Assembly: GCA_032164245.1 (NCBI GenBank)
Contig: JAVMKO010000143.1
Location: 87,993 to 151,992, forward strand
Source of the DNA: Sternotherus odoratus
Lineage: Eukaryota > Chordata > Testudines > Kinosternidae
Length of the DNA: 64,000 nucleotides
Direction of reading: 5' to 3'
Below, piece after piece: positions 33,650 through 45,300 of the stretch (within the stretch, counting starts at the first letter, position 1; each line of letters starts with the position of its first letter). Under the pieces are notes generated by a model. It saw nothing but the letters and a program-made list of their open reading frames with translations. It ran no database searches and had not been told where the DNA came from. The position numbers were made by a program, and so were the translations under genes.

Positions 33650-34418
33650 TGTGACGAAGTGGGAGTACTGTGTGTGTGTGCCTCAGTTTCCCCAATGCAT
33701 TCCTTAAGTGTCTATGTGAAGGGATGGGGGCTAACGCTGGAAGCAAGGAGGCAACGCCCTCCCCTCTGTGCATCCCTGGAAGCTGTAACCTGACCCCAGG
33801 TGGGGGAGGGAGGTCAGCTGAACCTGTTGAAGGGAAGCCCTGGAAAGGAACAAAGGAGCAGGAAGTGGCTAAAGGGGGTTTGGGACAGTCTGGGTCTGGG
33901 TCGAGCTGGGAGAGGCAGAGAAGCGAACTTGCTCTCTGGCCCCAAGATGGATCCAGCTGAAGGCTCACGCTCACTGTATGGTCTGTGATTAGAAGTCATC
34001 GAATAAACCTGGGGAGGAAGCAGGAGCCCAGAATCTGGGTCTCACCTCCTGGCACCCCAGAAAGGCCTGACTGATGGACCCTGTTTGGACTGAGAAGCTG
34101 TGAGTTGGATGGTTCCTGACATCTCAAATAAACCGTCTATTCTGCTGGCTGGCTGAGAGTCACGTTTGACTGTGGATTTGGGGTGCAGAACCCATGGGCT
34201 CCCCCAGGACCCCGCCCAGGCGGGCTTGCTGGGGGAAGCACACGGAGGGGCAGAAGGTGCTGAATGCTCCGAGGTCAGACCCAGGAAGGTGGAAGTGGGG
34301 ACCCCTGAAGCTCCTGGCCTGGGAAACAGGCTGTGTACGGAGAAGGGGCCCTTCACCCGGAGTCCGGTCTGGCTTCCTAGGGAGCGGTTCCAGTCCCTCG
34401 CCCGGGCGCTCCGTGACA
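33650..34418 (+). mobile_element. solo LTR-A with target duplication CCCTG
   Basis: TGTGACGAAG to CTCCGTGACA, flanked by CCCTG at 33645-33649 and 34419-34423. No internal sequence, so it formed by LTR-LTR recombination. Confidence 0.9.
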
Positions 34419-34849
34419 CCCTGCCCCCTCTGGGATGGTGCCCTCAGCCTAGCAGCTTTCCCTTCGCCTCACGAGCTGGGGAAGGACTCTCTCTCCCTGC
34501 GCGTTCCTGGGCACCTCCATGCCCAGCCTCCGGGCTCAGGGGGCCTGTGCAGGAACCGGGGGAAGTTCTGTCCTGGGGTGACCCAGGCATTCCCCACCGG
34601 ACATCAGAGAATCCCAACCACCAGCCACCCACCCCGCCCGGGGCTGCCCAGGGCGCTGAGCCTAGGCAGGGCACCCGGCCCGTAGCCCCGGTCCCAGCCC
34701 TTCAGCATTCGATGGGGTGGCACACCATGTCCACCTTGGCCACCTCCCTCCGCTCCCCTGGGGGTCACTGAGTCCGAGCCTGGGAGAGTCCCCGAGACGT
34801 GCACCCGTATCTGGGCTGGGAGCTCACCCAGCAGCACTGGGACAGTGGG

Positions 34850-35100
34850 AATTTTCCGTAATATTTTTTAAACCCCGCTCCGTGCCTCAGTTTCCCCTAT
34901 ATTTTGCTTGGCTACCCGGGGGGGGGGGGAGGGGACTGTTTGCTCTCAAGGAGGCGGAGACCCAGGCGTGAATGGTGCCCACCCCTGAGCCAGGCTGGGT
35001 TGTTGATGAGAACGGGCTGGGGCCAACCCCGTGAATGGAAAAATCTGAGAAGACGGGAAATCGAAGCCCCAGGACGCCCACACCCGCCAGTCAGCAACCC
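34850..35100 (+). mobile_element. LTR-like remnant (related to 57400-57600)
   Basis: GTGCCTCAGTTTCCCCTATATTTTG and later blocks match 57421 onward (GTGCCTCAGTTTCCCCTG, GTATTTTG), including GAGTGGTGCC/GAATGGTGCC. Confidence 0.45.
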
Positions 35101-35529
35101 TGAGGGTCCAAGTCCCCCCCCCCCCAGCAGGAACGCTGCACAGAGACCCAGGCTCCTCTAAGCTGCCACGCAGACGGCCTCAGAGCTGCTCCCCACCGCA
35201 GACCACGTGCTGTGGCGGGAGAGAGGGCGGGGGGTGAGTCCTCTTCCCACCGCAGCCCCAGGGCAGCCTGCACCCCAAACCCCTCATCCCTGGCTCCACC
35301 CCACAGTCCGCAGTTCCAGCCAGATCCCTCACCCCCCTGCACCCTAACCCTCTGCCCCAGCCGAGCCCCCTCCCGCACTCCAAACCCCTCCGCCCCACCT
35401 ATTGGTGCACATGACACAATTCATTCTGCACATGGGTGGGAAAATTAGAGAAGATTGGCAGAGACCCCAGCTGAGAACAAAGGGCTGGAGGGCATGAGGG
35501 GGGCTGGAAGGAGGAGGGGGCAGGGGCTC

Positions 35530-35840
35530 GGCCGTGGGGCTGGAATCATCTGTTCTCCGGGCCGCCCGAGGGGTTGCCTGGGCCGTGGGCCAGGTGACCC
35601 AGAAACCCGCCTAGTTTCCCAGCAGGGTGGGGGTCCCTGCAGACACTGGGTGAGGGGCACTGATCCCCGGGGAGAGGACACGTCTCCCCAGGGTCTGTCC
35701 CAGCTGGACCCGCTGCCCGGCGCTCCTGCAGTGGGGCAGTCTCCGCTGTGGCCAACCTTCAAGGACGAGTGGGACCCCCTGGAGGTTTGGGTCACTGAAG
35801 GGCTCCACCTAGAGACTGTTCCCAAGCCGGGGGCCTAGCA
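35530..35840. repeat. dispersed repeat, inverted match to 14760-14965
   Basis: Its first 190 bp are the reverse complement of the TRIM54 intron 4 copy. The end GAGACTGTTCCCAAG also occurs at 58077-58091, which suggests an LTR-element origin. Confidence 0.5.
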
Positions 35841-36739
35841 GTGGCCCTGTGGGTCCGTGACTCGCACACCCCGTGCGAGGAGCTGACTGTGTGACCACTC
35901 CCCAGGGAAAGGTCAGGCACATAGTTCACTCCATGAGGTTCAGTTCCAGGCTGCCATCTTAGCTTGGCAGTGGATGGTGAACCCTCAGTCCGACTAACCT
36001 CATCTTCCTACGCCGCAGGCACGTCACTGACTTATGCCTTGTCCTCATATTTTACTCCTGGGGGGAAGTCTGCGCCACTGCATGTGTGCATAATTAATGA
36101 GCCAGGCATATTTTTAATTTTTGCACAGTAAAAAGCTTCTACCAGAAAGTTGCTGCAATTCCACCTTTTGCCCACCAGGGGGTGTGGTTGTGCTAGAACA
36201 GAGCAGCAGCTCCTGGCCAGCTAGGGAAGAGAAAGAGCCTGTAATGTAGTGCCTTCTTCACAGTGCCTGTCAGGCCAGGAGACAGGGACTATGGGGAGAC
36301 GGACAGTGTGGGGCTGCTGGGGGTCAGATGGGGGCTCATAAGGGAAGACAGACTGGGGCAGAGGCTGAATGGAGTGGAAGCACAAGGCCACTGTGGGGGG
36401 AGGGAGTGCAGGGCCACAGAGGGACAGAGGTGGCTGAGTGGGGGTGGAGGTACATATGTGGACAGGGGGTGCAAGGACACATGGGGATGGGGGCAGATGT
36501 GCCTGACTGAGTGGGAGAGGCCAGGGGTGAGCCAGGGTCTGCATGGGGGAAGCTAACAATCCCTCCCTGCCCCCCCCCCCCAAATCCTCTCCATTCTTCT
36601 TCCACCCACACCCCACAACCCTTCAGGTTTGCTCCCAGGCTCATTCCTGCAATTATCTCCCTCCGCTTCTCCGTTACCCGACCCCACCCCCCCCAGCCTT
36701 TGGGCTGCTTCTGAGGGGTGTGGGGAATACGGGTCTGCG

Positions 36740-37275
36740 TGGCAGTTAAATGAATTCTTAGTCCAAGGTCTGTATTAACAGGCCTAGTGAGGAATCTATT
36801 TATCAAAATACATTTCCTGACTCTGTCGTCAGTATTGTTACATTCTTGCTGACAGGTATTTTGAAATAAATGACCAAAAGAATGGAAAGTGGTGGGATTA
36901 CATCGTGTTATTCGGACAGATAAAATATGCGGGATGTTAATATACTGTGCACTGAATTTGTAATTTTTTGGCACAGAATTCCCTCAGGAGTAACAGACTC
37001 ACGGGACCCCTGCGACCACCTCGTCTGAACTCCTGAAGAACGCAGGCCAGAGCCTTCCCCCCAGACTTCCCAGAGCAGAGCTTGGAGGAGAGACTGAAAA
37101 ATGGCCAGCGCTGGAAAATCCACAACGCCTGGTAAATTGTTCCAGTGACCATTAAAAATTGACACGTTATGTCCAGTCTGAATTCATCTGGCTCCAGCTT
37201 CCAGCCACTGGCCTTAGACCTTCCTCTGCTAGACTGAAGTGCCCCTTCTAAGATATTTGTTCCCCTGTGGGTACT
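36740..37275. mobile_element. degenerate CR1/L3-type LINE 3' region
   Basis: AT-richer block with AGCTTGGAGGAGAGACTG, AATTGTTCCAGTGACC and GTCCAGTCTGAATTCATCTG, a layout familiar from CR1-clade 3' ends in sauropsids. Heavily mutated; strand not assigned. Confidence 0.5.
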
Positions 37276-38940
37276 TCGAGAGTGGGCTCACGTCACCAGA
37301 ACACCAAGATGTTCCCGCCTGGTGGCGGACAGACCCCAACGTTCAGCTGGAGGATCGGCACGTAGGTGCCAGACCTACAACTAGAAAATCATCGTCTGAA
37401 ACCTGTTTGATTGGTTAACCGAGATGGGGGGGAACTCTCCAGTTCAGCCTGCTGGTTGGATGGGGTTTCTCCAGACCGCAGACCCGTTGTGACACTGATC
37501 CATGGCCCCTGGAATGGGGCTGGCCCCCACCTCTCATGAGCACCCGCAAACACTGTTCTGTCACCTCTGGTGGACGGCCCCCGCTCTCGGTTGGGTGTTG
37601 TGGTGATATGGGGGAAGTTTCCTGGTTTTCCTATGGGGGGGGGGTTCCGTGGGTTGCATGCAGACAGGGTGGGACTCAGTTTCCCTGCATGTTACACATG
37701 TAGGGAGGCGATGGGAGAAGGAGTTTGATGTTCCAGAGGACCCTGCTTTTCTTTCCATTCTTACATGGGGGTGGCACCGGTATCGCGCACCCCCTGGCTG
37801 CGCCCCCCGAGCCACACATGGGCTATACAGTCCACGTTCTTATCTCGGCCCTGCTATGGGACCGTGGCTCTCAGGCTTCGCCGAGAGACTGCCTTCTTCA
37901 GCCGCCAGCCATGGCCCCTCTCGGGACCCGCAGCTGGGGGTTTTTCAGCAGCTCCCTCTGGGTTGTCTGCAACCAGATCAGTGGGGCCCAGCTCAGACCC
38001 TCACTAGCTTGGGTAGGTGCTGTGCTCAGTCCCCTGGGCTCAGCCTGCCTGCACTGACCTTCCGCCCGTCCCGCTGCGCTTCCCGCCAGCCAGGCGGCCG
38101 GTCTGCAGTGAGCTCTCCTGCTGTTCTAGCCAGCCGGGCACCCGGTCCTCTCCTGTCCAGCTCCACACGGCAATGAAAGCTCTGCTCTGCCGAGTGCCTT
38201 TTATCTCACCCTTCTGACCTCTTATTGGTCGGTCCAGCAGCCCCTCTGATTGGCCACTCCTCTGCAGCTGCTCTAGGCTGCCTGGAGGACTCCTCGCTGC
38301 TCTGTTCTGGGACAGGGTGACCAGGGCTGTGAGGTCCACGGTGCCACAGTCCCCCTCTCATGTACTGTGACCATCTTACAAAAACAGCAACTAGGGTCAA
38401 CACACAACAACCGGCTCAGAGAACAGGCTGAGCCCCACATTACACACTCACTGGCGGAGCCCTGTGCTCGCTCGTCTCACACAAGGGTGATCAAGGTACA
38501 ACTCAATTCCACCAGGCGTGTTATTTCGGGCACGCTTAAATCTCTGTAACACTGCTCCCCCCAGTGTTCACAGAGAGAAACGACTAGCAACGCTTGTGAA
38601 GAACTTGTGTGAAATGCCACTTCTACCCATTTAATCCACTGCACGGTCATCGGCCCTCCCGGCCCCGCTGCGGATACGTTTATCAGGTGCGGGGTTTACG
38701 GCAGAGGACACGTGGTGAGCTTCAGAGAAAGTGATAAATAATTATCTTGTCTCTGACCCTATTCAACATCAACCTGGCTTTGATTTACCACAAGGCAATG
38801 GAGGGGTCGCGACCGCTTTCGTATCAGACGTGGAATTTGTGCTGCAGTGAAATGTTCATGGTACTTTAGAGACAGTCCCTAGGGCAGGGAGGGACACAAA
38901 CCCTGACAGGACTGAAAAATAACTCGACTTCCTGGAGTCT
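37276..38940. other. intergenic, no gene seen
   Basis: Mixed composition. A GTGGGACTCAGTTTCCCTG block near 37671 suggests another LTR remnant. No coding exon recognised. Confidence 0.35.
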
Positions 38941-38952
38941 TTATGCCTCAAA

Positions 38953-39045
38953 AATTGTGGTTCAGGACCTGGGCTGGGCTGGATTGTGGCTCAGGACCTG
39001 AGCTGGGCTGGATTGTGGCTCAGGACCTGGGCTGGGCTGGATTGC
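38953..39045. repeat. short tandem repeat, about 31 bp, three units
   Basis: Units of GGACCTGGGCTGGGCTGGATTG with GTGGCTCA. Confidence 0.85.
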
Positions 39046-39109
39046 ATCGCCCAATAAAGAAATCACGTCACTCCCCAGCCTTCCCTTCAGAGAAACAGAC
39101 TGAGTTTAT

Positions 39110-39240
39110 CACTGTTTTCTACCACCTGAATAATTCTTGTGACCCCTCCTGACTCCTCTCCAATTTATCAACCACCTTCCTGGACTGGGAGCCCCAGGAC
39201 TGGACACATGATCCCAGCAGCAGTCACACCGAGTGGGAAT
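39110..39240. mobile_element. CR1-like 3' fragment
   Basis: CTCCTCTCCAATTTATCAACC and ACTGGACACATGATCCCAGC resemble antisense CR1 3' ends. Confidence 0.45.
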
Positions 39241-39244
39241 GTTC

Positions 39245-39730
39245 TTAATGGTCTCTCTGGATACCGTGTGGGTGCCTCAGTTTCCCCTATCCATTTCTTA
39301 AGTCTCTAGGTGGTGGGATAAGGGCTGCGATTGTTGCAGAGCAAAGGACCAGTGGAAAGGAGTGGCCAATGCCCTGCCTCCCAGCAACTGATGACCTTCC
39401 CCCCCCCACACACAGGTGTTAGCTAAAGGGGCTGGAGAACAAAGGGATCCGGTGATCTCCTAGCCTGGGAAGGAGACAAAGGCAGAGGAGCGGCGGGGGT
39501 GAGTCAGTCTGGAGCTGGCTGGGGACATGCAGTGAAGTGCAGACGGGGTGTCTGGCTCACTGTCCCCCAAGATGGACCCAACTGAGGGGTCCTGTTCTCT
39601 GGACCTACAAGCTCTGTTTTAAACCATGTTCCTGTCGTCTAATAAACCCATTTTACCGGCTGGCTGAGAGTCACGTCTGACTGTGGAGTTGGGGGGCAGA
39701 CCTGCAGGCTCCCCCAGGACCCCGTCCCTC
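39245..39730 (+). mobile_element. diverged LTR-A-related copy
   Basis: GTGCCTCAGTTTCCCCTATCC, CTTAAGTCTCTAGG, AATAAACCCATTTTACCGGC and GAGAGTCACGTCTGACTGTG follow the LTR-A order; the end near CTCCCCCAGGACCCCG is truncated. Confidence 0.6.
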
Positions 39731-40067
39731 CCTCCGCTGCAGCCCCAGAGATGGCAACTGGTGTGAGGACAGCTTGCTGCTGCCTTCATTGCCCTGGGGC
39801 TCTCAGTTCTGCCTGGCTCTGACCTGCCTTCTCCAGCCACACCGTGCTTCCCTTCCCCCGCTCCCTGCATAGCTCTGCCATGCTCGTTATGGGGAGGGGT
39901 GTCACGGACTCAGGGGTTGGGCCCCAGCCTGCGACCAGTCTCTGGGAGGGGCCCGTCAGTGGGCCAGACCCCCAAGGTCTCGTTCTTCCTCTAGGGTGAG
40001 CCAAGCGGCCTCACTGCCTCCAGCCCACACCCCTGGGCTCCACCTGTAGCCCGTAGCGCTGGCCAGT

Positions 40068-40500
40068 GTCTCCAGCTGAGCCAGGTGCCCAGGAGAGATG
40101 CGGCTGCTCTCAGGGACCCCTGCGCCCGCCCATGTCTGCAGCCGCCCCCCCAGAGCAGGTCTTGGTCCCTTCGGTCGGGGTGGGGGTGGGGGGAGATTGT
40201 GTCGTGTTAAGACACAATCCAGCCAGCCAAGCTGCTGGGGGCTCCACTTCTGCTCCCTCGTCTGTCTGTCCATCCGTGCCAGGCAGCTTCAGGTCTCACC
40301 GCAGGCCAGCCCCCGCCTCAGCCTCGCGCCCCCGCCCACCACACCCTGCGCAGTCCCATCCCCACTGCTGGAGCTTGTTCAGTCCTGGGGGTCCCATTCT
40401 CCGCCCGGATCCTCCCTGGAGCGGAGGCCCTCTCAGGCCTGTCCCAGAAGCCCTGCTCCTGCGGGGCAGCAGCCCCCGGCCCAGGAAGTCCTGCCGGGGT
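40068..40500. repeat. dispersed repeat, direct match to 32455-32820
   Basis: Same blocks as at 32455, with similar spacing over several hundred bases. Confidence 0.5.
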
Positions 40501-41545
40501 GGCCTTCAAGAAAGCACTGCAAGGAATTCCCACTGTTACAGGGGCTGGCGGGGGGCCGGTGGGGGAGGAGGGACCCTGGGGGGTACCAGGAAGTACCACT
40601 GGTGAGGGACCAGCTGGGGCTGGGGGCTGAGCCCCCTGGCAGAGAGAAAGCCCAAGAAGCCAGACCCTAAGGGTGGGGGGAGCGGCTCCCTCAGCGGTGA
40701 CACCGAGCTGCCCGGGTCACCCCCTAGCCAGAGGCCTGGACAGTCCCTGCATGGTCTCTACCAGCAGGTGAAACTGGCTGGCCCCTCCCCCCGAGCACAG
40801 CCCCACGGCTCTGGGCCCCATGGGATGGCAAGCGCAGCACCAAGCAGGGCACTGGAGAAGAGCCGGGATGCGCTGCCCCCACCCTGGGGAAGGCCCTGGG
40901 GGCAGGGAGTCTGAGCTAGGATAGTGGGTTCATGCCTCTCCCTGACCCCCGTCACCCAGGCTCCACCCCCCACCCCTGCCCCCATGAACGAGGAGCAGAA
41001 CCTGGCCTGGGGCCGTGATAACATTAGCCACGCGTCCGGCTGCTTGGGGAAGCCGAGCGCGGCTCAGCGGAGGGTCCGCAGGCAGGGTCTAGGTCATACA
41101 ATAACAGGCGGCTTTGGCTCTCTTCTCAGAGACCTTCGGACTGCCCCAGGGTCTCCCTCCTGCCTCCATGCTAAAGCCAGGCTGCGTGGTTGGCAACGCT
41201 CCCCCACATCCCCGAGGGCAGCTGCCAGGGGCTGGGGGCTCAGCAAGGACCCTGCCCCAGCTCCCCCTGGCTCCAAGGGAGGAGTCCTCGGGCAGCAGCC
41301 GCTGAGGCCTTGCCCTGTCCCGCTGACAGCCCCCACCCAGCTGTGGCCATGCCCCCTTCGCTGGGCACACAGCAATGCCACAGCGCTGGGCCGGTGGGTC
41401 CCCCGGGCGCTGGGCCAGTCCTGGGGCATGGGCGAGAGGAGCCGCCCCCAGCCTGGCTCTGGGCACGCTCCTGAGGACACAACAGGGAGCAGGGCTGGGG
41501 AGGTGCAGAGCGGAGACCACAGTGAGAGACAAGCCCCCAGCAGTC

Positions 41546-41551
41546 TTTAAT
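41546..41551 (-). terminator. poly(A) signal ATTAAA of DNAJC5G
   Basis: ATTAAA on the minus strand about 700 nt past the DNAJC5G stop. It is the first canonical hexamer variant seen downstream. Confidence 0.5.
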
Positions 41552-42251
41552 GGTGCCACCAAAGCCAGAGAACAGGTTCCTTTGCTCCCCGGACACACCA
41601 CCCCGGTGGGCCCCCAGTGCCGGCAGGGAGACCCACGAGGCTCTGCCTGTGCCCCATGGAGAGGAGCACTGGGGGGCAGGGTGCTACCCCCCGAGGGGCG
41701 GCAAGCCCCAGTGCAAGCAGGGGGGGAGTGGGCTGCCTGCCGGGGCACACTGCCCAGAGCCGTGTTTGGCACCCGACACACAGAAGGGACAGGCCCTGGC
41801 AGCAGCAGGGTGCCCGGCACAGTGGGGTTGGTCTCGTTTGCATCCAGGCCAGCAGCTGGGGCCTAGGCCAGGCCCAGCGGGGAGCGCCCAGCCCAGCGCC
41901 CGGGCAGCTGTAAACACGGGGTGAGGGGGCCGGCGAGTGCTGGTGCTGCTGGTGAGTGACCGGCCGAGGGGGTGGGGGGCTCAGGTTCCTTGTGCAGGGA
42001 GCCTGGCCAGCCGCAGGTCACAGCAGGAGGAGCCTCGGGCAGGCGCAGGCCGCGGGATGAGTCCTTGCAGGGGCCAGCCGGAGGCGGGAACGGCCTCCCC
42101 ACAGGCCTTGGCCAGTTTACCTGAGATTCGAGCCGCAGCCGGGTGGCCTGGCTGCCCGCGGCGCGGGGGCAGGAGCCAGGCAGCGGCAGTTCCAGTGGGG
42201 CTCCCAGGCAGAGCCCGGCGGGGGGCCAGGCAGTCACAGTCCACACTGGCC

Positions 42252-42340
42252 TCATGCCTCAGTCCTGGGGCTGGCGTCTGGCAGCGGCTCCTCTCCAGCT
42301 GCTGCGGGCAGGGGCTGCACCACAATGGGTGTCTGGGTCT
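42252..42340 (-). CDS. DNAJC5G: DNAJC5G exon 5 (C-terminal tail and stop)
   Basis: Acceptor CTCCCCTCAG. It completes Glu, then [11 protein letters not shown] and stops at TGA (42254-42252). TQTPIVVQP aligns with the conserved TPIVIQP motif of CSP tails, which decides that exon 4 splices here and does not read on through an open frame to about 43.66 kb. Confidence 0.85.
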
Positions 42341-45300
42341 CTGAGGGGAGACAGGCCCAGTGAGGGGCAGGAGTCCCCCAGTCCCCCACTTCCACCCAGG
42401 ACCCCCCAGCCTCACACCAGGCTGCCTGCTTGGCACAGAACCCAGCAGCCAGAGGGATGGGGGCTCAGGCTGCTCCAGGCCCGGAGAGCAAACCCAAGCA
42501 GGGGATGCAGGAGCCATGGAGCCTGGCCAGCCCAAACGGCTATGATTGGCCCATGACCGGGGCTGGCCAGGGGGAGTCCAGGCTGAGGGGGGAGGGAGGG
42601 CTTGGGGAGGAGCCCAGGCTGGGCATGGTGGGGGAGTCCAGGCTGGGAGGGCCAGGGAGAGGAGGCTGGGAGAACCAGGCTGGGTGTGGCGGGGTGGGAG
42701 GAGGCCAGGGGGAGTCCAGGCTGGGAGGGCCAGGGAGAGGAGGCTGGGAGAACCAGGCTGGGTGTGGCGGGGTGGGAGGAGGCCAGGGGGAGTCCAGGCT
42801 GGGAGGGCCAGGGAGAGGAGGCTGGGAGAACCAGGCTGGGTGTGGCGGGAGGCCAGGGGGAGCCCAGGCTGGGTGGGGTGGTGGTGGTGGGAGGCGGCCA
42901 AGGGGAGCCCGGGCTTAGTGGGGGGGGGGGGGTGAGGCCAAGGGGAGCCCGGGCTGGGCGTGGCAGGGGGAGACCAGGCTGGGAGCAGAGGCTCCTCCCA
43001 GGGGCCGGTGAAAGCCGGGATGCAGCACAAGTCCTGTGGGTCCGTGACAAAGGATCATCCCCGTCAGGCACCAGAGGGGCAGGGGAGCAGGTGTGGGGAC
43101 ACCAGGAGCGCCCCATCAGACATGCCCAGGCTCCCTCCAGGCCTGCCTGGGGACACGGAGGTGTGGGGGCCTGGGGCACAGGGCTGGTGAGTGCTGGGGT
43201 GAGTCCCAGGGCAGCCTGGCCCCAAGCCTGGGGAGGCAATTGCCTTGTGCCGGCCCCCCATCCTGGCCACTCCAAGCACGGTCACCAGGCTCAGCTCAGC
43301 CGACAGGAGACCTGTCCCACCCCACGCTCAGCCCCACCCCTGAGGGCCGAATGGCAACCGGTAGGAGCAAGAGCAGGACTGAGCCTGTAGGCCCCAGGGA
43401 TGCTCAGCTCCCTCCGGGCGCCTGGAGCCCAGCCACTGCCTGCCCTGCGCCCTGTCCACACGCAGCCCTGCCCCATGGGCCTGAGCTCCCACGCGGGCTG
43501 CCGGGCCCCTCCCTGCAGGGAGCAGGATATCACAACCGCCCCCCTCCACGAGTAACGAGCGCTAGGGCCCAGCTCTGCCGGCACCTGGCACAGAGGGGAC
43601 CCCAGGGTGTCAGCGGGCTCCTGACCCCCCTTTCCACAGGCGCCAGGGGATGGGTAGGAAGCTCACCCCTCTCCCTGGAGATGGCAGCCATGCCGAGCCA
43701 GCCCCAGGCTCCCTGCCCAGTGCGGGACGGGGCAGACGATAGACCTGCCCAGAGCACACAGCAAGCCACGGCAGAGCTGGGATCCTGGGCCGGAGCCCAG
43801 GACTTCTGCTCCTGCTCCCATCTGCCCAGCCAACGCCTGGCACATGCTGCCCGCCCCCGGTGCTGGCCTCCCCTCCTGCCCTAACCCCCCGTTACCCTCG
43901 CTGCCTCTGAGAGCAGGGGCGTGCCAGGGGCTGCGCTGGCTCCCCTCTGGCAGCGGAACCACAGGGCAGGGCAACTCCTCCTCCTCACCTTCGGCCTCAG
44001 CTTGGATCTGTGCCTCCAGGTCCTCCGGGTTGACGTACTTGTAGGAGTCCTCGTCCTCAGGCGGGCGGCACTTCCCACAGCAGAAACAGCAGCAGCAACA
44101 GCAGCAGCAGCAGGTGAAGACGCCACAGCACACGGCCAAGGCCTGCGTGGGAGGGAGCAGCCAGGTCACCCGCACTGGGGCAGGGCTAAGGATGGTCTGA
44201 CCAACCTCCAGGAATGGGGATTCCACAGCCTCCCTGGTTCCAGGGCCTAACCGCCCAGACCGGAGCTTTTCCTGGGGTCCAACCTAAAGCAGCCCTGCTG
44301 CAGTTTACGCCCATTGCTTCTTTGGGGGTTAAAGAAAATAATTTACCTCCCTCCCTCTTCATAACCCCCCGTTACGGAGCTGAAGACTCATCCTCCCTCG
44401 CCGCCGGGCTGCTCTTCGCCAAACTAAACCCAGTTCTGTCAATCTTCCCTCATGTTTTCGAGACCTTTCATCATTTGTGTCGCTCTTCTCTGGACTTTCT
44501 CCAATTTGTCCACATCTTCCCTGAAATGTAGTGCTCAGAACTGGACTCAATACTCCAGCTGAGGTCTAATCAGAGCCGAGTAAAGCAGAATCACTTCTCG
44601 TGTCTTGCTTCCAACACTCCTGCTAATACATCCCAGAATGAGGTTTGCTTTTTATGTGACAGCGTTGCACTGTTAACTCATATTTGGCTTGCGATCCACT
44701 CTGAGCCCAGACCCCTTTCCGGTGTACTCCTTCCTAGGCCGTCATTTCCCAGTTTGTATGTGTGCAACAGATTGTGGAGGACTTTGCATTTGTCCTTATT
44801 AAATTTCATCCTATTGACTTCAGACCATTTCTCCCATTTGTCCAGATCAGTTTGAATTTTAATCCTGTCCTCCAAAGCCCTTGCGACCCCTTCCAGCTTG
44901 GTATGGTCCTTTCTAAGTGTGATCTCTGTGCCATATCTCAACATCAGTAAGGCTTTTATCACATCTGCCACTTCCCTCTCTCCACAAGGCCTGTTACCCT
45001 GTCAAAGGAGGATATTAGGTTGGTTTGACATGATTTGTTCTTGACAAATACACGTTCACTGTTACTTATCACCTTATTATCTTAAGGTGCCACAGGACTT
45101 TGTCACTTCTTCTTATCTTGTAAGTCTTTACAAATACATTGAGTCTTTGCTCCATTATCTTTCTAGGTACCAAAGTTAAACTGACTGGTCTGTAATTCTC
45201 TGGTTTGTCCTTATCCCCTTTAGTGATAAGGGCTATAGTTGCCCTTTGCCCGTCCTCTGGCATCTCTCCCAGCCTCCAGGAGTTAAGAACAGAAGAACTG

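Noticed and set aside
36740..37275. Possible conserved non-coding element
   Set aside because: Text resembles a degenerate CR1-clade 3' end, so repeat origin is simpler.
43663..44226. DNAJC5G exon 4 read on as a long terminal exon
   Set aside because: A donor at 43988 and a downstream exon carrying the conserved TPIVVQP motif give a better family match.
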